Shown piece after piece: positions 1 through 7,987 of a stretch of 64,000 nt of DNA. How positions within the stretch are numbered: the stretch's first letter is position 1; each line of letters begins with the position of its first letter. A model generated the notes under the pieces. That model worked only from the letters and a program-made list of their open reading frames with translations. It did not search any database and was not told the origin of the DNA. The position numbers and the translations under genes were made by a program. Source of the stretch: Chitinophaga dinghuensis (GTDB lineage: Bacteria; Bacteroidota; Bacteroidia; Chitinophagales; Chitinophagaceae); the NCBI RefSeq assembly GCF_003259435.1, contig NZ_QLMA01000010.1, positions 124,001 through 188,000 of the forward strand. The letters are read 5' to 3'.

Positions 1-39
1 TAAAAATATATCATTTCCGGTTCTTAAAAATATGGAGGT

Positions 40-63
40 GGGGAGACGACAGCTTGTCTCCCC
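40..63 (-). terminator. Hairpin, possible terminator at window edge
   Basis: Eight-base arms GGGGAGAC and GTCTCCCC enclose an eight-base loop. The A-rich stretch on the left would give a U-tract on the minus strand. No minus-strand gene lies just to the right, so what it would terminate is unclear. Confidence 0.3.
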
Positions 64-159
64 AATAACAATCCGTAATTATTGGTTTTATATAACGCGC
101 TCAAATAAAATGTTAAATACATAATAATCAATACACTGCGAACTATACAAATACGAAGC

Positions 160-175
160 TGGCACCCTTTTGGCA
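160..175 (+). promoter_or_regulatory. Sigma-54-like (-24/-12) promoter
   Basis: The sequence TGGCACCCTTTTGGCA matches the RpoN consensus TGGCAC-N5-TTGCA at all but one position and keeps the invariant GG-N10-GC spacing (GG at 161-162, GC at 173-174). A start about 12 bases after the GC would fall near 186, just upstream of the ATG at 199. No TAnnTTTG housekeeping box is seen here. An enhancer-binding site was not identified. Confidence 0.45.
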
Positions 176-198
176 TTAGTTTTTATAAAACTATTCGT

Positions 199-687
199 AT
201 GAAAAAGGTAATGATTTTTCTAGCGATGTTTTTATCGCTGGGCATGTTAGGAAATAGAGCTAATGCGCAGGTACGTGTGAATATCAATATTGGAAGCCAG
301 CCGGTATGGGGACCGGTAGGATACGATTACGCGCAATACTATTACATGCCGGATATTGATGCATATTATTCTATTCAGCGTCAGCAGTTTGTTTATCTCC
401 AGGGTAACCGCTGGGTATTTGGCGCTACGCTGCCTCCATCCTATCATTATGATCTCTACCGTGGTTATAAGGTAGTGGTGAATGACCCAGATCCATGGCT
501 GCGGGCAGATGTATACCGTCAGAGATATGGCCACTACAAAGGCTGGTACGGTAAACAGTCCATTATTCGTGACAGTCACGATGCTAAATATGCAAGAGGA
601 AATGACCATGGACACGATCGTGGCAGAGGAAATGACCATGGAGATCACGGGGATCATGGACGTGGACATGGACATGATAACCGGTAG
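199..687 (+). CDS. Secreted protein with His/Gly/Asp-rich tail
   Basis: A 162-residue protein with a Sec signal peptide (hydrophobic residues 5-20, cleavage likely after NANA near residue 23). The middle, residues 25-125, is rich in Tyr, Trp and Arg. The tail from about residue 128 is made of short repeats of His, Gly, Asp and Arg such as GNDHGHDRGRG and GDHGDHGRGHGH. Proteins of this build occur widely in Bacteroidota and have no assigned function. The histidine-rich tail could bind metal ions, which is inference only. The gene stands alone between a sigma-54-like promoter and a strong terminator. The start is an ATG directly preceding the signal peptide. Confidence 0.8.
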   Translation: MKKVMIFLAMFLSLGMLGNRANAQVRVNINIGSQPVWGPVGYDYAQYYYMPDIDAYYSIQRQQFVYLQGNRWVFGATLPPSYHYDLYRGYKVVVNDPDPWLRADVYRQRYGHYKGWYGKQSIIRDSHDAKYARGNDHGHDRGRGNDHGDHGDHGRGHGHDNR

Positions 688-731
688 TCAGGAAAGAAAT
701 TAAATCACTAAAAGTGAGGGGTATCCCAGCA

Positions 732-764
732 AAACAGGCAGCACTTAGCGCTGCCTGTTTTTTT
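732..764 (+). terminator. Rho-independent terminator
   Basis: Eleven-base arms AAACAGGCAGC and GCTGCCTGTTT with a seven-base loop are followed by a T-run. It lies about 45 bases after the secreted-protein stop codon. Confidence 0.85.
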
Positions 765-983
765 ATGAACTCATCTGGTAAAAAATTATTGTAAAGTTTT
801 TATGAGTGCGGTTTTTGCGATCTATATTTTTGTATTTTTATAATGCAGTTCCATCTCTATTTACAGATTTTCTTAACCTCTCGTCTGCATATTACAAAAA
901 GTAATATGTAGCGTCCGTTTCGCCTTTATACTCGTTATGATTGATTGATTTGCTATTGTATGAAATTTTAAAAACCTGCTGTT

Positions 984-1340
984 ATGTTTGATAATACCCT
1001 GGCATTTTGCCGTGCATTACCTGCCGTAACTACGGAAATGAAGTGGGATAATGAACTGCGTTTCTTCGTAGGCGAAAAACTGTTTGCAATGCTTTCTATG
1101 AATGAGCCGCATCGGATTTCCTTTAAGTGTATACCCGCGCAATTTCATAAGCTGATTGGAACGCCCGGTATTGTGCCGGCTCCTCATCTGGCCAGGTACC
1201 ATTGGGTGCAGTTAAATCAGGATGATACTTTACCATCTTCTGAATTGGAAAACTTGCTGCAAAAAGCTTATGATCTGGTATTTGGAAGTTTGCCGGAAAA
1301 TGAACAGCAGTATATCCGCAGTCACGAAGCGAGTGCTTGA
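984..1340 (+). CDS. MmcQ/YjbR family protein
   Basis: A 118-residue protein matching the small MmcQ/YjbR fold (about 115 residues). It has the early conserved segment around TEMKWDNELRFFVGEK (residues 17-32), a MLSMNEPHRISFK strand (36-48), and the typical late HWVQL segment (68-72) preceding a helical end. The fold resembles a DNA-binding double-wing module, but the family has no firmly established role. It is convergent with the TauE permease, with 26 bases between the stops. Confidence 0.85.
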   Translation: MFDNTLAFCRALPAVTTEMKWDNELRFFVGEKLFAMLSMNEPHRISFKCIPAQFHKLIGTPGIVPAPHLARYHWVQLNQDDTLPSSELENLLQKAYDLVFGSLPENEQQYIRSHEASA

Positions 1341-1366
1341 TGCAGCCGTAAATGCACCCTATATTT

Positions 1367-2158
1367 TTACGCAAACAACGTAAAGAAGATATCGTATAAC
1401 CCAAAGAGAATGAGTGTGAAAGCAAAGAGTTTCTCCAAGAGCGGCGTTTTCATTTTAACAGCCGTTTTCGCTCCCAGATAAGAGGCAGGGAAAGCAGTCA
1501 AAGACAACAACAACGCAATTTTCCAGTCGATATGCCCCAGGTACCAATGTGTAATCGCTCCCGGAATAGAGAGGATTGCAGACAATACTACTGCACATGC
1601 CAACGCCTGTTTAATAGGCATTTTCAATTGCTTGATAAAAAAGGAACTGAACAACACGCCTCCCGCATTCGCCAGTAAGCCCGCCAGCAAACCAATACCC
1701 AATGCCGCTCCCATTAACTTGGATGCAGGGATATTTTCCGCATTCACTTCTTCTGCTGCCCTGACTGCCGGTTTCTTACGTACAAAGGAATACAACAAGG
1801 TAAACCCTATAGTAACAATGAACAGCGCGGTCAGAATCATTAGTGTTTTTCCTGGTAACCAGCTGCTCATCCATGAGCCAGCTATAGTGGAAGGAACTGC
1901 AATGATGGCACAGAGAAGAATTACCCTTGCGTTAAAGAGTTTCTCTTTCCTGTACACTACCGTGGCAGAAAGCGTACTGGTAATAGACGCCGGTAATGGC
2001 GATGCTAAAGCAAAAAATGGATTTATACCGGCGAAAATCTGGAGTGCCGGCGTACTGATAGCACTGCCTCCTTTTCCCAGCAGTCCGGAAAGATAACCTA
2101 CGATAAGCCCGATTATCAATACCGGCAGGTAATGAGCATGTTGTAACAAAAAGTCCAA
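1367..2158 (-). CDS. TauE/SafE family membrane permease
   Basis: A 263-residue polytopic membrane protein with about eight hydrophobic segments in two halves, as in TauE/SafE (DUF81) anion exporters. The first helix contains GLIVGYLSGLLGKGGS, the glycine-rich hallmark of the family, and the second half repeats it around GLLAGLLANAGG. Family members export sulfite, sulfoacetate or related anions; the substrate cannot be read here. The only in-frame start in reach is TTG at 2158, since a stop lies seven codons upstream. The gene stands alone. Confidence 0.85.
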   Translation of the reverse strand: MDFLLQHAHYLPVLIIGLIVGYLSGLLGKGGSAISTPALQIFAGINPFFALASPLPASITSTLSATVVYRKEKLFNARVILLCAIIAVPSTIAGSWMSSWLPGKTLMILTALFIVTIGFTLLYSFVRKKPAVRAAEEVNAENIPASKLMGAALGIGLLAGLLANAGGVLFSSFFIKQLKMPIKQALACAVVLSAILSIPGAITHWYLGHIDWKIALLLSLTAFPASYLGAKTAVKMKTPLLEKLFAFTLILFGLYDIFFTLFA

Positions 2159-2333
2159 TGTAAATGGTGGTTGGTTCTAAAAAATGGAATTACAGGTACC
2201 ACGAAGATAGGTCAACATCATTCCGCCAGGAAATAATAGCGATAACTAAAAGTTATTGGGCATAACTAATTATTATATTTATTCATAGTCTATAAACAGA
2301 ATAGGAATAAGGGTTTTCACGGATTACAGGCAT

Positions 2334-2363
2334 AAAAAAGCCACCGCAGTTGCGATGGCTTTA
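2334..2363 (-). terminator. Terminator after the oxidoreductase gene
   Basis: An AAGCCA/TGGCTT stem with an inner CGC/GCG pairing has an A-run on its left, giving a U-tract on the minus strand. It lies about 40 bases after the stop of the Gfo/Idh/MocA gene and would end the ebo-oxidoreductase transcript. Confidence 0.75.
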
Positions 2364-2399
2364 CTTGAATACAGGTTCATTCACTTGCTCCTAGCTCAC

Positions 2400-3737
2400 T
2401 TATACTTTAGGAGCCCATCCTTTCTCATAGTCTCTGCTCCATAATTTCATTGCAGGAGCATCTGCGAGAATATGACCGTTGGATGGATCGGTGTGCAATA
2501 CGCGGCCGGTGCGCTGTGCAATATTACCCAGCAGACACAGTAGCGTACTGCGATATCCTTCATTGATTTCAGCATTCAGTTTTGCTTCACCACGAATACT
2601 ATCCAGGAAATTCTGGAGGTGAATAGCATCATAGTATTCGCCTGCAGGACTTATCGTATTTGTTACGCTGCGTTGGTCTTTATCTGGTTGTTTTACTTCT
2701 TTGACTACTTTACCTGCGCCATCAATGATTTTGTAAGAATCGCCACCACTATTATACAGCGCTCCTTTGGCGCCGAAAATAGTGAAGCCGCGGCCACTGC
2801 CTTCCAAGTTGTAAGGATGGCAACTACGACCTTCCCAACAGATCGCCTTCTTACCATTCTCAAATTCGAAATGGAGGGTTTGCGTGTCTGGCGTCTCCCA
2901 ATCATCTGGCGGATAAGCATAACGCCCACCGGCGGAAGTTACTTTTGTAGGGAAGTTTACGTCCAGGAACCAGCGCATACAATCCAGTTCATGGGTTGCA
3001 TTATTACAGGTTTCAGAAGTCCCCCAATGCCAGCGCCAGTGCCAGTTATAGTGTACAATGTTGTCCAGATAATCTTTACGTGGAGCAGGGCCTTGCCAGA
3101 GATCCCAGTCCAACGTTCCGGGCACCGGGATTTTTTTACCTGTTCCTATTGGTTTACGATCGTTTACATACCATCCTCTCGCATAATATACATCGCCAAT
3201 AATTCCCTCTCTTACTTCCTTCACAGCCTGTTGAATATTAGGCCAGGAGCGGCGTTGGTTACCCATTTGCACATGCCGGTTATATTTGGCGGCGGCAGCT
3301 ACCAACAACTCGCCTTCGTGGGGATTATGCGCGCAAGGTTTTTCCACATATACATGCTTACCAGCGGCAGTTCCCATGATAGCAGCAGGCGCATGCCAAT
3401 GATCCGGGGCCGCTACGATCAGCGCATCAAAGTCTTTTTTCTCCAACAGTTTACGGATATCCTTGATGACAGTAGGAGTGCGACTTTGAGCGCCAGTTAC
3501 GGCTTTCATTCCTTTGGCAATAGCGCCATCTTCCACATCGCAGATGTACCCAATTTCTGTATTCGGCAACTTAGCTGCAGTTTGTGCCAGCCAGTTTCCA
3601 CGGGAATTCACCCCCATTACTCCCAGTACAATCTTGTTGCTTGGCGCATTCTTTCCAAATACAGGAAAATTAAGATAGGTCAGGCCGGCTCCCAGACCCG
3701 CCGCAGAGCCGGTTTTGATGAAGTCCCTTCTTTTCAT
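2400..3737 (-). CDS. Tat-exported Gfo/Idh/MocA family oxidoreductase
   Basis: A 445-residue NAD(P)-dependent dehydrogenase-like protein. Residues 1-30 form a twin-arginine signal (MKRRDFIKTG followed by an Ala/Gly-rich hydrophobic stretch), so it is probably folded in the cytoplasm and exported to the periplasm. A Rossmann region (about 35-150) carries GVMGVNSRG and the family motif VEKP near residue 130. The rest is the alpha/beta substrate domain, with CNNATHELD near 245. Periplasmic members in Bacteroidota often act on sugars and may carry their own cofactor; the substrate here is unknown. It lies 97 bases downstream of eboF on the same strand, so it may share that transcript. Confidence 0.9.
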   Translation of the reverse strand: MKRRDFIKTGSAAGLGAGLTYLNFPVFGKNAPSNKIVLGVMGVNSRGNWLAQTAAKLPNTEIGYICDVEDGAIAKGMKAVTGAQSRTPTVIKDIRKLLEKKDFDALIVAAPDHWHAPAAIMGTAAGKHVYVEKPCAHNPHEGELLVAAAAKYNRHVQMGNQRRSWPNIQQAVKEVREGIIGDVYYARGWYVNDRKPIGTGKKIPVPGTLDWDLWQGPAPRKDYLDNIVHYNWHWRWHWGTSETCNNATHELDCMRWFLDVNFPTKVTSAGGRYAYPPDDWETPDTQTLHFEFENGKKAICWEGRSCHPYNLEGSGRGFTIFGAKGALYNSGGDSYKIIDGAGKVVKEVKQPDKDQRSVTNTISPAGEYYDAIHLQNFLDSIRGEAKLNAEINEGYRSTLLCLLGNIAQRTGRVLHTDPSNGHILADAPAMKLWSRDYEKGWAPKV

Positions 3738-3834
3738 AACGGAAATTTGAAGTTAATTTATTACTCAGCAATCGGTTGCATGAAAATAGGGAAATAATTG
3801 AGAGATGCTTATTTTTTTGGATTGATGGTAATAC

Positions 3835-5211
3835 TTAATGGAATGGTATTTCATTCAATGTTTTCCACATCACCTGGTATACGTCTGTAGCCTGGATACT
3901 ATTACTGGATAAGGCTTCGCTGGTAATAATTACCGGTTGCAGCGAAGGGGTAGTTTCCAATCGGCCGTGAGAACCTTTTATCAGTGTGGCATCCAGTGGA
4001 ATGACATTCATGAGATAGCGGAATCCCAGTTTCTTCTTCAGCAGTTTGAAACCTGCTTTCAGTTTTATAAAGGGATCTTTCGGGTCCATGAACATTTCTA
4101 CAGGGTCGTATCCTGGCTTACGGAAGATTTCCACCAATCGGGCGAAATCAGGCGCTTTTTTATCATCCAGCCAGTAGTAATAGGTAAACCAGCTGTTTTG
4201 GGCAGCAACAGCCACTAAATCGCCGCTGCGGGAATGATGCAGCTTGTGTTGTCTTTTGCCTTCCCGATCCAGCACCAATTCAATTTCCGGATGGGCTTCC
4301 AGCAGTCCCTTTACCTTTTTATAACAAGAAGGATCGTTAATATAGATATGCGCCATCTGGTGATCGGCTACAGCAAAGGCTTTGGAAGCGCCAGGGTCCA
4401 GTATTTCCAATCCTCTTTCTTCCCGAATGGCCAGTAATCCTTCTTTCCGCAGTAATCTGTTAATATCAATTGGATTAGTTGCATTGGAAATGCCATATTC
4501 GGAGAGAATAATGATAGCGGCATCCTGGGCCTCATAATATTCCACCAGCTGTTTTACTACCTGATCTATTTCCAGCATTTCCTTGCGGTTTTTCTCCATA
4601 TCCTGTCCAAATTTTTGCAGACAGTAATCGAGATGTGGCAAATAGATAAAGGTCATAGTAGGATGATAACGCTGATCTGTGAGAATAGATGCGTCAGCAA
4701 TGTATTGGGAAGACACGATGCTCGCTGTTGGCCCCCAGTAATTGAATAGTGGGAAGTCGCCTAACTTTTCGCGGAGATAGTCTCTTAAATCAGCGGGAAA
4801 GGTATAGCAATCCGGGATTTTTCTACCGTCCGAAAGATAGTTCGGGCGGGGTGTCAGCGAGTAATCGACGTTGGCATACATATTATACCACCAGCACATT
4901 TGGCTAACGGTAAATTCCGGATGCAGTTGTTTGGCTTTATCCCAGATTTTGGGGGCATCTACCAGTTTATTGGACTGTTTCCAGAATTTGATCTCACAGT
5001 CGGTTCGATCATACCAGCCATTTCCTACGATCCCGTGTTCGCAAGGCCATTGCCCTGTCAGGTAAGTACTTTGGACGGCGGTAGTAACAGCTGGCAACAT
5101 GGGCTTAATTGTTGCCAGATGACGTTTTTCAGTATATGCCTTCAAAAATGGCATGTGTTCCAGCAGAGAGGTAGAAAGGCCTACCACATCGATTACAACT
5201 GTCTTTCTCAT
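3835..5211 (-). CDS. eboF: EboF-like alkaline-phosphatase-superfamily protein
   Basis: A 458-residue member of the nucleotide pyrophosphatase/phosphodiesterase branch of the alkaline phosphatase superfamily. Asp8 sits in the first metal motif. PAVTTAVQSTYLTG (40-53) holds the candidate threonine nucleophile. Asp195 lies in LPHLDY, His284/His288 in the ADHQMAH segment, and GSHGR is at 413-417. The usual SDHG motif reads SEYG (237-240), which may be an EboF trait or may lower metal binding. In cyanobacteria eboF belongs to the eboABCDEF cluster that helps move scytonemin precursors to the periplasm. It follows eboE by 46 bases. The symbol rests on family plus gene order. Confidence 0.85.
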   Translation of the reverse strand: MRKTVVIDVVGLSTSLLEHMPFLKAYTEKRHLATIKPMLPAVTTAVQSTYLTGQWPCEHGIVGNGWYDRTDCEIKFWKQSNKLVDAPKIWDKAKQLHPEFTVSQMCWWYNMYANVDYSLTPRPNYLSDGRKIPDCYTFPADLRDYLREKLGDFPLFNYWGPTASIVSSQYIADASILTDQRYHPTMTFIYLPHLDYCLQKFGQDMEKNRKEMLEIDQVVKQLVEYYEAQDAAIIILSEYGISNATNPIDINRLLRKEGLLAIREERGLEILDPGASKAFAVADHQMAHIYINDPSCYKKVKGLLEAHPEIELVLDREGKRQHKLHHSRSGDLVAVAAQNSWFTYYYWLDDKKAPDFARLVEIFRKPGYDPVEMFMDPKDPFIKLKAGFKLLKKKLGFRYLMNVIPLDATLIKGSHGRLETTPSLQPVIITSEALSSNSIQATDVYQVMWKTLNEIPFH

Positions 5212-5257
5212 AGATTCATTCGCCTTGCTTAAGATGCATAAAACTATAATTCCGTCA

Positions 5258-6472
5258 TTAGAATTCCAACACTTGTTTTACCCATTGTAACTCCCTGGAA
5301 ACTGAAGCGGCCATTTCCTGCTTCAAGGCGGCGGGCAGTACATCCCAGGTATATGTTTCCACCTCCATATGAGGCGCAAAAGGTTGTTGTCGTTGTATTT
5401 GCAGTACGTCTGCGATATCTGACCGGGTAGACTCCAGCACTTCATACCGGTCCAGGAACACGGGCACATGGAAATGGGATCTCCATTGCCTTACCTCCTG
5501 GTTATAGCCATCTGCCAGGGCCTGGGGGAGATCCGGATAATGAATCAGGCTACCATCGGTAGTCTGAGCAATTACCTGGTGCAGGTATACCGGCTCCTCG
5601 AATTGCCTGAAGGCATCCAGGATTACTTTTCGTTTATCCGTTTCCGTTGGCATGTCTGCTCGCAGTGCTGCGCTTATCTGGATCTTACCGGTTTTCAGTC
5701 CGTAAGCATCCATCTTGCGGAGTACATCCGTCGGGTTTTCGTATACCAATGCGAAGTGGCAAACGTCGTAGCACAGCCGGATATGATCTTTCAGCCAGTC
5801 TGTTGCTGTGGCTTCGTCCACCTTGAATTTATCCTGGAGAAACGGGATACCAGCGGGTAAGAGGGTATGTCTGAACCAATCGATGTACTCTGCAGAATTT
5901 TCCAGGAGTCCATCTGGTTCAGGTTCTATATCCAGGTGCATCAAGGGGCCGCCACTACGGCGGATTTTCACCAGTTGTTCTACGATTAACAGGATATTCA
6001 GGGTGGCGCTTTCCGTCACGGAATTTTTTTCTTCTTCGCAGCGATTGCACCAGTATTTATAAGTGAGCGGCGATGTGGAGATGCTGCCTTCCATGCCTTC
6101 CGGCAGCAATGCCGCCAGGATGCGGAACAAGCGGATAGTATAAGCCACTCTGTCCGGAGAAGTCCAGTCGGGGGCATGTACCTGATCTTTCACGACGGTA
6201 TCATGGAAGCTGCCATAAGGAAAGCCGTTCATGGTGAACACATAGCAATTGTTTGCTGTGAGCCATTGGCGGAATTCTACCAGGCGTTCTTCCTTTGCCA
6301 GTTCCAGACTGGCGGTATTAGCGAGGCGTAGTCCGATCCCAAAGGGTTGTTCCGGACTTACCTGTTGTTTGATAGCGGGGATATGTAGTTGCAATTGTTG
6401 AAAATGGTCCTTCCAGGATTCGCCGGGATGGATATTCGAACAATAGCTAAGCTGTCCGTATGGTGTGTGCAT
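5258..6472 (-). CDS. eboE: EboE, TIM-barrel metabolite-traffic protein
   Basis: A 404-residue protein of the xylose-isomerase-like TIM-barrel type. The opening HTPYGQLSYCSNIHPGESW is typical of EboE. Conserved segments follow at FTMNGFPYGSFH (about 79-90), at MHLDIEPEPDGLLE (178-191) and at LCYDVCHFALVYENP (233-247), where acidic and His residues would line a metal site. The chemistry is unknown. It lies 11 bases after eboD and 46 before eboF, so D-E-F look like one transcript. Confidence 0.88.
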   Translation of the reverse strand: MHTPYGQLSYCSNIHPGESWKDHFQQLQLHIPAIKQQVSPEQPFGIGLRLANTASLELAKEERLVEFRQWLTANNCYVFTMNGFPYGSFHDTVVKDQVHAPDWTSPDRVAYTIRLFRILAALLPEGMEGSISTSPLTYKYWCNRCEEEKNSVTESATLNILLIVEQLVKIRRSGGPLMHLDIEPEPDGLLENSAEYIDWFRHTLLPAGIPFLQDKFKVDEATATDWLKDHIRLCYDVCHFALVYENPTDVLRKMDAYGLKTGKIQISAALRADMPTETDKRKVILDAFRQFEEPVYLHQVIAQTTDGSLIHYPDLPQALADGYNQEVRQWRSHFHVPVFLDRYEVLESTRSDIADVLQIQRQQPFAPHMEVETYTWDVLPAALKQEMAASVSRELQWVKQVLEF

Positions 6473-6483
6473 GGCGATTCTTT

Positions 6484-7638
6484 TTATTGCAACGCTTTAC
6501 AGATGGCGGCTGCCTGGTAAAGTTTTTCGGTATCCATTTCATGTATCTCTTCACCTCTTCCGAGGGCGCGGAGCAGGGTAACGGTGAGTTGTCCGCCCAG
6601 GTGTTCGCGGAATTCTTCCAGTCCTGCGATGACAGGCGAAGGCGCATTACCTTGTTGTTCCAGCAGTGGGTGCCAAATGGGTAGTTGCATGGTTTTCAGT
6701 ACCTGGATGACGCGGTGCATATCTTGTTCTGGCAGCCAGCCGAGCAAGTAAGAATAGGCACTGTCCAGGGCTACGCCGATGGCAACGGCTTCTCCGTGGC
6801 GGAGGGCGAATTGGGTGAGTTGTTCCAGTTTATGTGCGCTCCAGTGGCCGAAGTCGAGCGGCCGTGAAGAACCGCTTTCAAATGGGTCTCCTCCATTGCC
6901 GATATGTTGCATGTGCAGGGCTGCGCAACGGTAGATCAGTTCCTGCATAGGTTCCATTTGTCGCTGGCTGAGAGCAGCGGCATGTGCATCTATCCAGTTG
7001 AAGAAGGCGAGATCTTTGATGAGGGCAACTTTCACCGCTTCCACCATACCTGAGTTCCAGTCGCGGGAATGGAGTGTGGTGAGGAAATGACTATCGTTAA
7101 AGACTGCTTGTGGCGGGGCGAAGGCGCCGAGGAAGTTCTTTTTGCCATTGAAGTTGATCCCGTTTTTCACGCCTACACCGGAGTCATTTTGAGAGAGTAC
7201 GGTAGTGGGTATACGGATATGTTTCACACCGCGGTGAGAGACGGCAGCTACGAATCCTACCAGATCCAGCAGGGAGCCTCCTCCTATGCCAATGAGGAAG
7301 GAATGGCGGTCTATTTTGTATTTATCGATCGCATTCACCAGGCTGAGAAAGAGGGCAAGATCATTCTTTACCGCTTCTCCTCCTTCAATGGTGAGTATTT
7401 CAGGTGCAAGATCAAAGCCATCAATGCTGCGGAGATAGGTGGCTATCTGTCCCGCAAGTCCGGGATGTTGCACGGCCATTCCCTGATCCAGGATCACGAG
7501 TAATTTCTTTCTGTATGCGGTAGCGGCCTGCGTGTGCAGGTAATTGCGCAAACAATCATTTGCCGGGTCAAAGAGATGGGTTGTAAAATGAACCTGGTAG
7601 TTAAAGTTGACATCAAAATTCTGCAGTAAATATTCCAT
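6484..7638 (-). CDS. eboD: EboD, 3-dehydroquinate synthase-like protein
   Basis: A 384-residue sugar-phosphate-cyclase homologue. NAD-binding GGGSLLDLVGF starts at residue 119, PTTVLSQNDSGVG is at 144-156, and the metal ligands Glu200, His265 and His281 sit in the usual contexts (MVEAVK, DFGHWSAH, RHGEAV). All catalytic-type residues are therefore kept, but the flanks differ from true AroB, as expected for EboD. It probably acts on a cyclizable sugar phosphate; the product is not known. It is the first gene of the eboDEF half and is divergent from the inserted histidine kinase, so it needs its own promoter in the 349-base gap. Confidence 0.9.
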   Translation of the reverse strand: MEYLLQNFDVNFNYQVHFTTHLFDPANDCLRNYLHTQAATAYRKKLLVILDQGMAVQHPGLAGQIATYLRSIDGFDLAPEILTIEGGEAVKNDLALFLSLVNAIDKYKIDRHSFLIGIGGGSLLDLVGFVAAVSHRGVKHIRIPTTVLSQNDSGVGVKNGINFNGKKNFLGAFAPPQAVFNDSHFLTTLHSRDWNSGMVEAVKVALIKDLAFFNWIDAHAAALSQRQMEPMQELIYRCAALHMQHIGNGGDPFESGSSRPLDFGHWSAHKLEQLTQFALRHGEAVAIGVALDSAYSYLLGWLPEQDMHRVIQVLKTMQLPIWHPLLEQQGNAPSPVIAGLEEFREHLGGQLTVTLLRALGRGEEIHEMDTEKLYQAAAICKALQ

Positions 7639-7987
7639 GGCTAATCGCTTGCATTCTATCCGTTTAGTAATCCTTTAAATGTACAAAATTTCTGCATTTT
7701 CACCTACCATAAAGTGTGTACGGATAAATGTCTGCTCTTCAGGTTCATAAAGCAAAAAAAGCGGGATTTTTCATCAAAATAATAGTGGAAAATCGGGAGA
7801 AAAATCAGATCTTTACGTCCCTGTATTTTCATCTGCAGGCATAGATATTAATATTGTTTGTGCGTGACTACATGTGCCCCAGGAGTTAACCCTGTAACGA
7901 TTGATGTTCTCCCTGCACTCTTGTTGCATTGCGATAGCTGCGAAACACACGCAAATTATCATGATATCATCACCAAATGTTCGCGTT
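7639..7987. other. Divergent intergenic region, eboD / histidine kinase
   Basis: This 349-base AT-rich gap must hold the promoters of both eboDEF (leftward) and the inserted kinase-regulator pair (rightward). No exact TAnnTTTG box with a matching TTTG was found on either strand. A near match, TATTGTTTG, ends at 7860. An upstream ATG at 7901 exists for the kinase, but a signal peptide begins only at 7988. Confidence 0.5.

Noticed and set aside
2619..3797. A 392-codon open frame on the plus strand opposite the Gfo/Idh/MocA gene
   Set aside because: It lies wholly antisense to a well-supported dehydrogenase and its translation has no recognisable domain; it is a codon-bias shadow.
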